Assembly (NCBI GenBank): GCA_001421095.1
Contig: LIIK01000006.1
Span: forward strand, 1-64,000
Direction of reading: 5' to 3'
Origin: Candidatus [Bacteroides] periocalifornicus
Lineage (GTDB): Bacteria; Bacteroidota; Bacteroidia; Bacteroidales; CAJPTX01
DNA length: 64,000 nucleotides
Position 1 is the first letter of the stretch; the number at the start of each line of letters is the position of its first letter. Positions 26,360 to 35,003 of the stretch are shown here, one piece after another. The position numbers were made by a program, and so were the translations under genes. The notes below the pieces were generated by a model. It was not told the origin of the DNA. It ran no database searches and worked only from the letters and a program-made list of their open reading frames with translations.

Positions 26360-27439
26360 ATGGTTCGCCATTTTCACATTTCTTGGTATCGCTATTTACT
26401 CTCGCCGCTGGCGTGGCTCTACGGGGCTGTGGTAGTGCTACGAGGGTGGCTTTATGATAAGAGGATACTCCGGGAAACGACAGTAGAATTACCCACTATT
26501 GGGGTAGGGAATCTGTCGGTTGGTGGCACGGGTAAAAGCCCGATGTCCATCTACCTCCTCCAGTTTTTACGAACTGTACAACATCCAGCCCTACTAAGCC
26601 GTGGGTATGGACGTAAAACGTTCGGTTATAGAGAAGTAGAACTAGGTTCGTTGCCCTCTGAGGTTGGCGATGAACCGCTCATGGCCAAGCGTGCATGCCC
26701 CAGTGAACTCGTAGCGGTGTGCGAGCGTAGGGTGGATGGATGTCGGAAGATTGCTGCATTGCATCCAGAGGTAGACGTAGTAGTGCTGGATGATGCCTAT
26801 CAGCATCGGGCGTTGAGGTTGGGATTCAGCCTGCTACTAACCACATACGTTCGCCCCCACTGTTACGATGCCTTGCTACCCGTAGGACGACGGCGCGATA
26901 CGCTGCTGCAGGGCAAACGGGCTAATGCCGTAGTTGTTACTGGTTGCCCGGCTACACTCTCGGAGGCAGAACGAAAGGTTCTTACTGGTGAATTGAGCCA
27001 TGCGGGGCAACCCGTGCTGTTCGCAACCCTCCAAGTATCAGGGATTGAACCCTTCCTACCGATAAGGCTAGGCGAGGACGGAGATTCTTCGGTTCAGGAT
27101 TGGACTGAAGTGCAGGGGGTTTTTGCCTTTGCGGGCATTGCCAATCCCGCACCCTTCTTCGCGCAGGTAGAAGAAAGTAAACGACTGCTTGGAACGTTGG
27201 TGATGGGTGACCACCGTCTGCCTACCGCACGGCAGATGATGTATTTGGAGAGGATGGCCAGGGATGGGATGGCTCTCATAACCACGGAGAAGGATGCTGC
27301 TAGGCTTAGCGGATGTCTGCCCTCTGGGAGCTGGTTGGCCAAAAGGCTCTGGGTGATGCGGGTTGAATTGGGATTTCTGGGAGGGGATGGTGAATGTTTG
27401 AAATCATTGATCAATGGATATCTTGAGTCGGTTAGATGA
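26360..27439 (+). CDS. lpxK: Tetraacyldisaccharide 4'-kinase
   Basis: Inner-membrane enzyme of lipid A synthesis that phosphorylates the 4' position of tetraacyldisaccharide 1-phosphate. About 359 aa. An N-terminal hydrophobic anchor (YLLSPLAWLYGAVVVLRGW) precedes the P-loop GNLSVGGTGKSP. DDAYQHRAL and the C-terminal DHRLPTARQM and ITTEKDAARL are family motifs. TAGTTTCG at 26340-26347 is a possible -7 box. The 3' end overlaps the next gene by 26 nt. Confidence 0.94.
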   Translation: MVRHFHISWYRYLLSPLAWLYGAVVVLRGWLYDKRILRETTVELPTIGVGNLSVGGTGKSPMSIYLLQFLRTVQHPALLSRGYGRKTFGYREVELGSLPSEVGDEPLMAKRACPSELVAVCERRVDGCRKIAALHPEVDVVVLDDAYQHRALRLGFSLLLTTYVRPHCYDALLPVGRRRDTLLQGKRANAVVVTGCPATLSEAERKVLTGELSHAGQPVLFATLQVSGIEPFLPIRLGEDGDSSVQDWTEVQGVFAFAGIANPAPFFAQVEESKRLLGTLVMGDHRLPTARQMMYLERMARDGMALITTEKDAARLSGCLPSGSWLAKRLWVMRVELGFLGGDGECLKSLINGYLESVR

Positions 27440-28229
27440 GGCTGCTGCCTGTGTACGGCAAAGGCTTGGGGATGCGTGGGCTGCTGCTGTGGTGCTAGGC
27501 TCTGGATTAGGTGGTTTTGCCAGTCAGGTGGAAGATGCTAGAGAGTTGGATTACAGCGAGATTCCACACTTTCCCGTGTCTACGGTAGAGGGGCATGCTG
27601 GTAAGCTGATAGGTGGTAGGGTGGCAGGGAAACGGCTGCTAGTTATGGCTGGACGATTCCACTACTACGAGGGCTACAGCATGGGGCAGGTAACCTTTGG
27701 CATTCGTGTGCTACACAGGATAGGGGTGAAGGTATTGCTCCTCTCCAACGCTGGGGGCGGGGTAAACCCTGCATTCAGGCCAGGCGATGTGATGCTGATT
27801 ACAGATCACATCAACCTGATGCCCAATCCGCTTGTGGGGCCGAATATTGATGAGCTAGGCCCTCGCTTCCCCAATATGAGCGATGCCTACTCGCCCCGAT
27901 TGGCAGATCTGGCAAGACGCGCCTCCGCTTTGCGAAAAGTTCCGCTCACCCAAGGGTGCTACCTAGGCAGCACCGGCCCTACATTTGAGACTCCGCACGA
28001 GTACAATTTCTTCCGCACCATAGGGGCTGATGCAGTGGGAATGAGTACTGTACCCGAGGTTATAGTGGCTCGGCACTGCGGCATGGAGGTATTGGCCTTC
28101 AGCGTGATTAGCAACGTCGGGGGGCTTTACTCCCACAAGGAGGTCAGCCACCAAGAAGTGCAAGAAGTGGGAGCTTTAGCCGAAAAACGTCTCACGGAGT
28201 TGATTTTAGGCGTGCTAGAGGCAATGTAA
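27414..28229 (+). CDS. punA: Purine nucleoside phosphorylase, trimeric type
   Basis: 271 aa, phosphorolysis of purine ribo/deoxyribonucleosides for salvage. Family motifs: VLGSGLGGFA (phosphate loop), AGRFHYYEGY, SNAGGGVNPAFRPGDVMLI, TFETPHEYNF and DAVGMSTVPEVIVARH. ATG 27414 lies inside lpxK (26-nt overlap in another frame), suggesting translational coupling. 52 bp before pdxJ. Confidence 0.93.
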   Translation: MDILSRLDEAAACVRQRLGDAWAAAVVLGSGLGGFASQVEDARELDYSEIPHFPVSTVEGHAGKLIGGRVAGKRLLVMAGRFHYYEGYSMGQVTFGIRVLHRIGVKVLLLSNAGGGVNPAFRPGDVMLITDHINLMPNPLVGPNIDELGPRFPNMSDAYSPRLADLARRASALRKVPLTQGCYLGSTGPTFETPHEYNFFRTIGADAVGMSTVPEVIVARHCGMEVLAFSVISNVGGLYSHKEVSHQEVQEVGALAEKRLTELILGVLEAM

Positions 28230-28281
28230 TAATAGCTCATCGAGATTTTAGAATACGACAATCGAGAAATTTTAGGGTATC

Positions 28282-29070
28282 ATGGGAAAACCAACGAATA
28301 TGGAGCACGCAGAGCGTTCGATACGCACCCGCCTCAGTGTGAATATCAACAAAATAGCCACCCTAAGAAATGCCCGTGGTGGAAATATACCCGATGTTCT
28401 CTTAGCCGCGCAGCGTATCCAGTCCTACGGTGCGCAGGGTATAACGGTACACCCACGGCCTGATGAGCGCCATATCACCCGGAAAGATGCCTGCGACCTT
28501 AGGCAGGTAGTGACTACAGAGTACAATATTGAGGGTAATCCAACTGTCGATTTCATCGAACTTGTGCTTGGCATTCATCCAGAGCAAGTGACTTTAGTCC
28601 CCGATGCTCCTGATGCCCTCACCTCCAATGCCGGCTGGAATACCGTGAAGCACGCCGAGTTCCTCAAGGGGGTAATCGCCAGATTTAAGAGCAAAGACAT
28701 TCGGGTGTCGGTATTTGTGGATCCGTTGCCTGCTATGGTGCAGGGGGCGGCGGACTGTGGTGCCGACCGGGTAGAACTCTACACAGAATCCTATGCCGCA
28801 TGCTATGGTGATTGCCCAGAGTCGGCCATTGCTCCGTACGTATTGGCAGCGCAAGAGGCCAGGGAGCGTGGGCTGGGGTTAAATGCTGGGCATGACCTAA
28901 GCCTAGAAAATCTCGCATACCTAGTAGAGCGTATACCCTGGCTGGATGAGGTTTCGATAGGCCAAGCCCTTATAGCCGATGCACTCTACCTTGGGCTAGA
29001 GAAGACCGTGCAGTCCTACCTAGAGGTAATACGGTTGGGTGCTGAAAAAGGCTATGCAGCTCTCGGGTAG
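28282..29070 (+). CDS. pdxJ: Pyridoxine 5'-phosphate synthase
   Basis: 262-aa TIM-barrel enzyme that condenses 3-amino-2-oxopropyl phosphate with deoxyxylulose 5-phosphate, the last step of DXP-dependent vitamin B6 synthesis. LSVNINKIATLRNARGG is the strand-1 signature; GITVHPRPDERHIT, SVFVDP, RVELYTESYA and LNAGHDLSLENL follow. The first 14-17 residues may be an overlong start. The 3' end overlaps the hydrolase frame by up to 32 nt. Confidence 0.95.
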   Translation: MGKPTNMEHAERSIRTRLSVNINKIATLRNARGGNIPDVLLAAQRIQSYGAQGITVHPRPDERHITRKDACDLRQVVTTEYNIEGNPTVDFIELVLGIHPEQVTLVPDAPDALTSNAGWNTVKHAEFLKGVIARFKSKDIRVSVFVDPLPAMVQGAADCGADRVELYTESYAACYGDCPESAIAPYVLAAQEARERGLGLNAGHDLSLENLAYLVERIPWLDEVSIGQALIADALYLGLEKTVQSYLEVIRLGAEKGYAALG

Positions 29071-29941
29071 AAGCCCAGTAGATATGCGGGCTTGGGGTAG
29101 CGCAACGAACCCTGCTATAGTGCTGCTGCACGGGCTCTATGGCAAGGCAACCGACTGGATTCCCATAGCCCAACTATTGGAGAGTAGCTACCGTGTGCTG
29201 GCGTTATGCCTTCCTTGCCATGCGGATGGAATGGTAGACGATGCACCCACATTGGTCTCTATGGCAGCCCGTATAGCCGAGGGTGTGCTATCGGGCGGCG
29301 TGGAGCGGTGCGTAGCAGTAGGGCATTCACTCGGTGGGCGGGTGGCGATGCAGCTGGCTATGGATTACCCTGCGTTGGTGGAAGCTGTGGTGTCGATAGA
29401 TGCCCCACCACCCACCTTTAGCATGCCTCGGGTAGAAAGCATGATGCAAGAGCGTATTGCCAGGCTGGGCGTAGCATGGAAAACCCAGGCAGGGTGTGAT
29501 CGTCTAGCCATGAGGCGATTCATGCTGGAGAGCTACCAGCGAGGGTGCTATGGGAGCGAACCTGCAAGGGTAGATTTCCCAAATGATTGCCCTAGAGAGC
29601 TCCCTGTGCCCGTGGCTGATTTCATACTACGGAGCTATGTGCAGGGACCAGAAGGGTGGCGTTGGCTGCTGTACTGGCCTGGAATCTCCACACTGATTCT
29701 CAATGGAATAGGGTATAGAGAACGGTTGCCATTTGTGCAGCCATTGCTACTGCTGAAGGGCGGAGCATCACCCTATTGCACAGGGGTAACGGAAGAATTG
29801 CTACGTAGCCGTGGTGTAGCCGAGCATTGCCGGGTAGTGCAGTTTGCCGGTGAAGGGCACTTCTTGCACATCCATAGGCGTGGGGAGGTGGTGGAGTTGC
29901 TAAAGACCCTGCTGCCGTGGGAAGCCAGCCGAGTAACCTAG
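29039..29941 (+). CDS. Alpha/beta hydrolase (esterase-like)
   Basis: Up to 300 aa; the true start may be GTG 29039, ATG 29054 or ATG 29084. Alpha/beta-hydrolase fold: VLLHGLYGKATDW (oxyanion His-Gly), nucleophile elbow GHSLGGR (serine), a cap region, and a C-terminal GEGHFLHI that supplies the histidine. Resembles YbfF-type esterases. Substrate unknown. Its stop codon overlaps the rnc stop codon on the opposite strand (tail to tail, 29938-29941). Confidence 0.87.
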   Translation: MLKKAMQLSGRSPVDMRAWGSATNPAIVLLHGLYGKATDWIPIAQLLESSYRVLALCLPCHADGMVDDAPTLVSMAARIAEGVLSGGVERCVAVGHSLGGRVAMQLAMDYPALVEAVVSIDAPPPTFSMPRVESMMQERIARLGVAWKTQAGCDRLAMRRFMLESYQRGCYGSEPARVDFPNDCPRELPVPVADFILRSYVQGPEGWRWLLYWPGISTLILNGIGYRERLPFVQPLLLLKGGASPYCTGVTEELLRSRGVAEHCRVVQFAGEGHFLHIHRRGEVVELLKTLLPWEASRVT

Positions 29942-30729
29942 TGGGGCAGAGGGAGACTCTCCTCCATGCTAGTGCTGTTGGGTTGCTCTAGGCTATAGGT
30001 GGGGATCTTCTCTAGGGCAAGCTGGCAGGCTTGGCGTTCGGCGAGCTTTTTATTGCGACCGTAGGCTTGGGCGTATTGACGATTTTCTATGCGTACAGTG
30101 CAGAGAAAGCGTCCGTTTGCAGTATGCCCCTCTGAGGTCTCGGTGGTGAGCTGAATCGTAAGGTGGTGTTGCTGCCCCCAGTTCAGGAGTTGCGATTTAG
30201 CATCGTCCAGGTGGTCGAGCACCTCGTGCCAATCGACCCGTAGGGCGAGAATTTCGCAGTGGTACACCTCTTTGGCCATCTCGTAGCCTTTATCCAGAAA
30301 GATGGCGCCGAACAGAGCCTCAAAGGCATTGCCGAGGAGGTTGGGGGCAATCCTACGCACCGAGAGCTCGTGCTGGATAAGCATGGCTATGCCGAGGTCT
30401 TCTGCCAGACGATTGAGATGTTCCCGTGAAACGATGCGGGCTCTCAGCTTGGTGAGGTCGCCCTCCTGAATGGTAGGGAAGTGGCGGATGAGGTACTCTG
30501 AGGTCGCCAGCTCAATCACCGCGTCGCCGAGGTACTCTAGTCGTTCGAAGGCCAGCTCTCCAGCATCATCAGCCACTGCTGAGGGGTGGGTTAGAGCCTC
30601 ATCGTAGAGGTTTACATTGCCAGGCACAAACCGGAGGGTGTCGGCAAAAAGCGGGTAAAGCCGTGGAGCGGTTCGCAGGGCCAAGCGAAGCCGAGCAGCC
30701 AGCCCGAAGGGATTCCTTCTAGCGCGCAT
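29938..30729 (-). CDS. rnc: Ribonuclease III
   Basis: 263-aa double-strand-specific RNase for rRNA and mRNA processing. Signature ERLEYLGDAVIELATSEYL with the catalytic Glu/Asp, second acidic pair in NAFEALFGAIFLDKGYE, and a C-terminal double-stranded RNA-binding domain (about 180-250; NGRFLCTVRI, KKLAERQACQLAL). Downstream of fabF on the same strand; a perfect 21-bp inverted repeat lies in the 102-bp intergenic region. Confidence 0.95.
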   Translation of the reverse strand: MRARRNPFGLAARLRLALRTAPRLYPLFADTLRFVPGNVNLYDEALTHPSAVADDAGELAFERLEYLGDAVIELATSEYLIRHFPTIQEGDLTKLRARIVSREHLNRLAEDLGIAMLIQHELSVRRIAPNLLGNAFEALFGAIFLDKGYEMAKEVYHCEILALRVDWHEVLDHLDDAKSQLLNWGQQHHLTIQLTTETSEGHTANGRFLCTVRIENRQYAQAYGRNKKLAERQACQLALEKIPTYSLEQPNSTSMEESLPLPH

Positions 30730-30751
30730 AGGCCATTGGGATAGGATAGGG

Positions 30752-30823
30752 AAAAACGGAGAACCCCTACTGATGCCGATTACCGTCAGGTGTCTCGTGC
30801 AGCAGTAGGGGTTCTCCGTTTTT
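30752..30823 (-). terminator. Perfect 21-bp inverted repeat between fabF and rnc
   Basis: Bases 30752-30772 and 30803-30823 are exact reverse complements with a 30-nt loop. The arms end in AAAAA/TTTTT, so RNA from either strand has a GC-rich stem followed by T's. It starts 8 nt after the fabF stop and ends 22 nt before the rnc start. It can be a terminator or attenuator and also resembles an RNase III substrate. Confidence 0.75.
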
Positions 30824-30831
30824 AGGCTGTA

Positions 30832-32082
30832 CTAGTTGAATTTCTTGAAGACCACCGAGGCGTTATGCCCGCCAAACCCGAAGGTGTTGGAGAGGGCATA
30901 GTTGACATCCCGCTTCGCCGCAACGTTGGGTGTAAGCTGGAGGTCGGGATTAATGGCCTCGTCGCGGTGTTCCAGATTGATGGTGGGAGGGATGATCCCC
31001 TTCTGAATAGCCATGATGCAGGCTAAGGCCTCTATGGCGCCCGCAGCCCCGAGGAGATGCCCTGTCATGCTCTTGGTGGAGCTTATGCTGACCTTGGTGG
31101 CGTGCTCCCCAAATACCTTCTCTATGGCTTTGAGTTCAGCCACATCGCCCAGCGGGGTTGAGGTGCCATGCACATTGATGTAGTCAATGTCAGCAGGTTT
31201 AACCCCCGCCTCCTCTATGGCAAGGCGCATTACCTCGCTAGCCCCCGCGCCCTCCGGATGGGGAGCTGTGAGGTGGTGCGCATCGGCCGTCATCCCAGTT
31301 CCCACAAGCTCAGCGTAGATTTTTGCCCCGCGAGCCTTGGCGTGCCCGAGTTCCTCTAGGATCAGCGCCCCAGCCCCCTCGCCCATCACGAAACCATCGC
31401 GGTCACGGTCAAAGGGCCGTGAGGCGTGCTGAGGATCGTCATTGCGTGACGAGAGAGCCTGCATTGCGCTGAATCCACCTACGCCAGGAGGCGTGATGGC
31501 GGCCTCTGACCCTCCAGAGATGAAGAGGTCGGCCTTGCCCAGGCGTATCAGATTGAAGGCATCGGCCAACGCATGGGTAGAGGAGGAGCAGGCCGAAACC
31601 GTGGTGTAGTTCGGCCCACGATACCCATACCGCATGCTGATATGCCCTGAGGCGATATCGGAGATCATCTTGGGGATGAAGAATGGATTGAACCGGGGCG
31701 TACCGTCGCCGTGGAAGTAGTTATCAGCCTCGGCCCAGAAAGTCCCGATCCCCCCGATTCCCGATCCCCAGATAACGCCCGCGCGGTCGAGGTTGATCTT
31801 TGCGTCCAGAAGTCCAGCATCGATCATGGCCTCCTGCACCGCCACCAGCGCGTACTGGGAGAAGGCATCGTGCTTCTTGAGTTCCTTACGGTCGAAATGG
31901 TCCAGCGGATTAAACCCTTTGAGCTCGCACGCTATCGTCGTCTTGAACTTCGAGGCATCAAAGCCTGCGATTTGCGCGCAGCCAGAAACGCCCTTGGCGA
32001 GACTATCCCAGTAGGCAGGCAGCGTATTCCCGATGGGGGTGAGCGCGCCTAGCCCGGTAACGACAACCCTTCTCAGCTCCAT
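30832..32082 (-). CDS. fabF: 3-oxoacyl-ACP synthase II
   Basis: 416-aa condensing enzyme that elongates fatty acids. Nucleophile Cys165 in TVSACSSSTHALADAF, catalytic histidines in NVHGTSTPLGD and MTGHLLGAAGAIEAL, and the C-terminal NTFGFGGHNASV. Located 77 bp downstream of acpP on the same strand, the conserved acpP-fabF-rnc order. Confidence 0.97.
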   Translation of the reverse strand: MELRRVVVTGLGALTPIGNTLPAYWDSLAKGVSGCAQIAGFDASKFKTTIACELKGFNPLDHFDRKELKKHDAFSQYALVAVQEAMIDAGLLDAKINLDRAGVIWGSGIGGIGTFWAEADNYFHGDGTPRFNPFFIPKMISDIASGHISMRYGYRGPNYTTVSACSSSTHALADAFNLIRLGKADLFISGGSEAAITPPGVGGFSAMQALSSRNDDPQHASRPFDRDRDGFVMGEGAGALILEELGHAKARGAKIYAELVGTGMTADAHHLTAPHPEGAGASEVMRLAIEEAGVKPADIDYINVHGTSTPLGDVAELKAIEKVFGEHATKVSISSTKSMTGHLLGAAGAIEALACIMAIQKGIIPPTINLEHRDEAINPDLQLTPNVAAKRDVNYALSNTFGFGGHNASVVFKKFN

Positions 32083-32159
32083 AGAAAAACCAGGATTTAG
32101 GTAAAAAACTAGAATGTGCGAACTCTCAGGGGCGCTTGGCCCAGCCGTGAGAATCTTCC

Positions 32160-32396
32160 CTATTTGGCGGCGTGGGCCTCTATGTAGCTGATGGCCTCCT
32201 TCACCGTGGTGATCTTCTCGGCATCCTCATCCGGGATCGTGATGTTGAACTCCTTTTCGAAGTCCATGATCAGCTCTACAGTATCCAGAGAATCAGCCCC
32301 CAGATCGTTGGTGAAGCTGGCCTCGGGCACCACTGCGCTCTCTTCCACACCGAGCTTGTCGACGATGATCGATTTTACCTTCGCTGCGATTTCCAT
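32160..32396 (-). CDS. acpP: Acyl carrier protein
   Basis: 78-aa acidic four-helix carrier of acyl chains. Phosphopantetheine attachment serine is Ser36 in [12 protein letters not shown]. Very acidic helix II and III, as expected. First gene of acpP-fabF-rnc; its upstream -7 box is at 32492-32499. Confidence 0.98.
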   Translation of the reverse strand: MEIAAKVKSIIVDKLGVEESAVVPEASFTNDLGADSLDTVELIMDFEKEFNITIPDEDAEKITTVKEAISYIEAHAAK

Positions 32397-32491
32397 CTTG
32401 CTTTCAGTTTACTTTGGTTATTAAACAACTACACCATCTTTTCGGTTCGAGAGGTGAATATGAAGCCTCTTTCACCCGCTAAGATTTGCGG

Positions 32492-32499
32492 CAAAGGTA
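32492..32499 (-). promoter_or_regulatory. -7 box of the acpP-fabF-rnc operon
   Basis: Minus-strand TACCTTTG lies 95 nt upstream of the acpP ATG in the divergent acpP/purN gap. No clear -33 box. Confidence 0.55.
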
Positions 32500-32579
32500 G
32501 GGCTTTTCTGAATAACTAGCATACTTTTGCGTTATTTTTTAGTGTGAATGCTGGTGATTTTTATTGTAAATTTCTGTTT

Positions 32580-33155
32580 ATGAGGAATATAGTGATATTC
32601 GCATCGGGCAATGGTACCAATGCCCAGCGGCTCATTGAGCATTTTCGTGATCGGAAGGATGTGCGGATCGCCCTGCTGGTGTCTGATAATCCCCAGGCTT
32701 TCGCCCTCCGGCGAGCCAAGCAGGCAGGCGTGGAGACCATGGTGGTGAAGCGTAGTCAGCTGGGAACTGAGGAGTTTATCGGAGAGCTGAAGTCTAGGGG
32801 GATCGGACTAATAGTGCTGGCGGGGTTTCTCGGGTTGATTCCCAAGGCGCTCATCGAGGCGTTTCCACGGCGTATAGTGAACCTCCACCCGGCATTGCTA
32901 CCGAAATTTGGCGGCAAGGGCATGTATGGGCGCCATGTGCATGAGGCGGTACTTGCGGCGGGCGAACGCGAGAGCGGCATCACCATACACCTGATCGATG
33001 AGCATTACGACCAGGGCGTGATGCTGCTGCAGGCAGCCACCGAGGTGTTGCCTGGCGACACGCCCGAGAGCCTGGCTGAGCGCATCCACGCTCTAGAGTA
33101 CGAGTGCCTCCCCCTCTGCATAGATTCGCTAGTGCCTGGGATAGAGGATCTCTAG
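32580..33155 (+). CDS. purN: Phosphoribosylglycinamide formyltransferase
   Basis: About 191 aa, transfers formyl from 10-formyl-THF to GAR in purine synthesis. Start at ATG 32580 (MRNIVIFASGNGTNAQ); the extension to 32544 adds unrelated residues. Motifs FASGNGTN, NLHPALLPKFGG, GITIHLIDEHYDQG (catalytic Asp) and the histidine of NLHPALLP. TAAATTTC at 32567-32574 abuts the start and could make a near-leaderless transcript. Divergent from acpP. Confidence 0.94.
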   Translation: MRNIVIFASGNGTNAQRLIEHFRDRKDVRIALLVSDNPQAFALRRAKQAGVETMVVKRSQLGTEEFIGELKSRGIGLIVLAGFLGLIPKALIEAFPRRIVNLHPALLPKFGGKGMYGRHVHEAVLAAGERESGITIHLIDEHYDQGVMLLQAATEVLPGDTPESLAERIHALEYECLPLCIDSLVPGIEDL

Positions 33156-33425
33156 CCCCTACGAAGGGGTATTGGGGGCAGAATAGGGCGGGGATGGAAA
33201 GGAATAACGGCAGCTTGCAGGAAGTCGGTCGGGACAGACAGCTTTCGGCCTACCCCCACACGGTTCCCTCCACCGAGCGCGTAATTATCAATCGATAGAG
33301 AGAACCCTGTAAAACCCCTTAATTGCGATGCGTCACACCATAATTGCGACGCGGCACGCCACGTCGCTACTAAGGATTCACTGGTTGGAATCGTCTTACC
33401 TCCCCGTTCCAAATTCAATCTCAGA
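33156..33425. other. Gap with family B element upstream of the MscS gene
   Basis: A 270-bp gap. B9 occupies 33346-33370 (minus), with a partial half-arm beside it. The rest holds no recognised gene. Confidence 0.6.
33346..33370 (-). repeat. Family B hairpin B9 with half-arm
   Basis: Minus-strand exact consensus element. Read in that orientation it is followed by AATTATGG, a half-arm (GACGCATCGC) and AATTAAGG, the same full-element-plus-half-arm layout as B2, B5 and B10. Confidence 0.88.
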
Positions 33426-34748
33426 ATGATGGTTACTCCATTGATTGGCAATACTATGGAAACTGTAGATTCGCCGGCACTTTACAACTGGGGCTTAGAG
33501 ATGGCCTCCAAGCTGGCGCTGGGCGATACTGTGGCTGCTGCGTTGGCCTACATCCCAGTGCTTTTGGTTATTTCGTTGGCCTCCGTGGCGGCCTACTATC
33601 TGGCACGGCTGCTGCTGCTCTACGTGCTGGCCTTCTTGCTCCGCCGGCTGCATGGAGAGCTGTACCGTAGGATCAAGGCTCGGCGAGTGCTGCAACGGAT
33701 TAGCCACCTGGCCCCGGCGGCGGTTATCTACATAGGTGTGTCAGCCCTGCTGCCGCCTGCGCATACCACCGTGGTAGGCCTCGTGCAGGTTTGCACCCTG
33801 GTGTACATGGTAATAGCCTCGCTGGTGGCGGTGAACGCGGCGATCAATGCGCTGCACGATGTCTATTTGACCCTAGAGGTGGCGCGTACCCGGGTTATTA
33901 AGCCCTACGTGCAGGTGGTGCAGACCGTGCTCTACGTGCTGGGGAGCATCCTGGTGGTGTCCATTGTTATCCATCGCAATCCCGTCAATCTTTTCCTTGG
34001 ATTGGGGGCCATGGCCGCAGTCCTAATGCTGATATTCAAGGATGCCATCCTAGGGCTGGTGGCCTCTATCCAGGCCTCGGTGAACAACCTCGTCAAGCCG
34101 GGCGACTGGGTGGTGGTGCCGAGCCGCAATGCCGATGGGACCGTGCTGGAGATCACCCTCACCATAGTTAAGGTGCAGAATTGGGACCGCACCATCGTCA
34201 CCTTTCCCACCTACGCCCTCGTGAGCGAGAGCCTGCAGAACTGGAAGGGGATGAGCGAGAGCAACGGGCGCCGCATAAAGACCCCGCTCTATATAGACGT
34301 TCGCTCTGTGCATGCCTGCTCGCCCGAGGAGGTGGCGCGATTCCAGCAGGTGATGCTACTGGCAGACTACATTGCCGAGGAGAAGAAGGTGCTGGAGCGG
34401 CAGAATGCAGCCGTTGAGCATCTCGCACTGCCGGGTATCAACAGCGTGCGGTTCACTAACCTGGGCATGTTTCGGAACTATGCGAATCGGTACTTGAAGA
34501 GCCATCCGCTGCTCGACCACGGCGATACCTGCATGGCGCGCCTTCTGCCTGCTACCGACAAGGGGATTCCTCTGGAGATCTACTGCTTCTCTCGCATTAC
34601 AGAATGGGAGGCGTATGAGGGGGTGCAGGGCGATATCGTGGAGCATTTGCTGTCGGTAGCACCAGAGTTTGGCCTTCGGATATACCAGCATCTCTCCGGG
34701 GCCGATGTGAGGCCGAATTTATCAGGAGCTGAACCTACTGCGCAGTGA
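33426..34748 (+). CDS. MscS-family mechanosensitive channel (YbdG-like)
   Basis: 440-aa inner-membrane channel. Five hydrophobic segments up to about residue 200, then the MscS pore helix region LGLVASIQASVNNLVKPGDWV and the cytoplasmic beta domain beginning VVVPSRNADGTVLEITLTIVKVQNWD. The long C-terminal part fits the YbdG/miniconductance branch rather than short MscS. Likely opens on hypo-osmotic shock. Confidence 0.88.
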   Translation: MMVTPLIGNTMETVDSPALYNWGLEMASKLALGDTVAAALAYIPVLLVISLASVAAYYLARLLLLYVLAFLLRRLHGELYRRIKARRVLQRISHLAPAAVIYIGVSALLPPAHTTVVGLVQVCTLVYMVIASLVAVNAAINALHDVYLTLEVARTRVIKPYVQVVQTVLYVLGSILVVSIVIHRNPVNLFLGLGAMAAVLMLIFKDAILGLVASIQASVNNLVKPGDWVVVPSRNADGTVLEITLTIVKVQNWDRTIVTFPTYALVSESLQNWKGMSESNGRRIKTPLYIDVRSVHACSPEEVARFQQVMLLADYIAEEKKVLERQNAAVEHLALPGINSVRFTNLGMFRNYANRYLKSHPLLDHGDTCMARLLPATDKGIPLEIYCFSRITEWEAYEGVQGDIVEHLLSVAPEFGLRIYQHLSGADVRPNLSGAEPTAQ

Positions 34749-35003
34749 GCCTTCCGCAAAAGTCCCGTAAAAGGTCAATACTTTTATTTGGATCTGGGTA
34801 GGGGCGATGCCGAGCAGAGCGCATGCCCACCCGCCTTGCGAGAATTGAGCCCCCGAAAAAATTCCGTATGGGTTCAATCCCCTATAGGCAGTCTTTTCCC
34901 CCTCTTGCGGGTAAATAGGTCTTAATCAATCGATTCAATCTACCGAAGGCCGTAGGGCTGCGGCGCTTAGAGGGATTTTGCAGAGGCTCCCTAGTCTGCC
35001 AGC

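Noticed and set aside
33156..33175. CCCCT-ACGA-AGGGG mini-hairpin after purN as a terminator
   Set aside because: Only a 5-bp stem and no T run on either strand; too weak to call.
34861..34892. GGGTTCAATCCCC resembling a tRNA T-arm
   Set aside because: No matching acceptor stem, D-arm or anticodon arm could be drawn around it.
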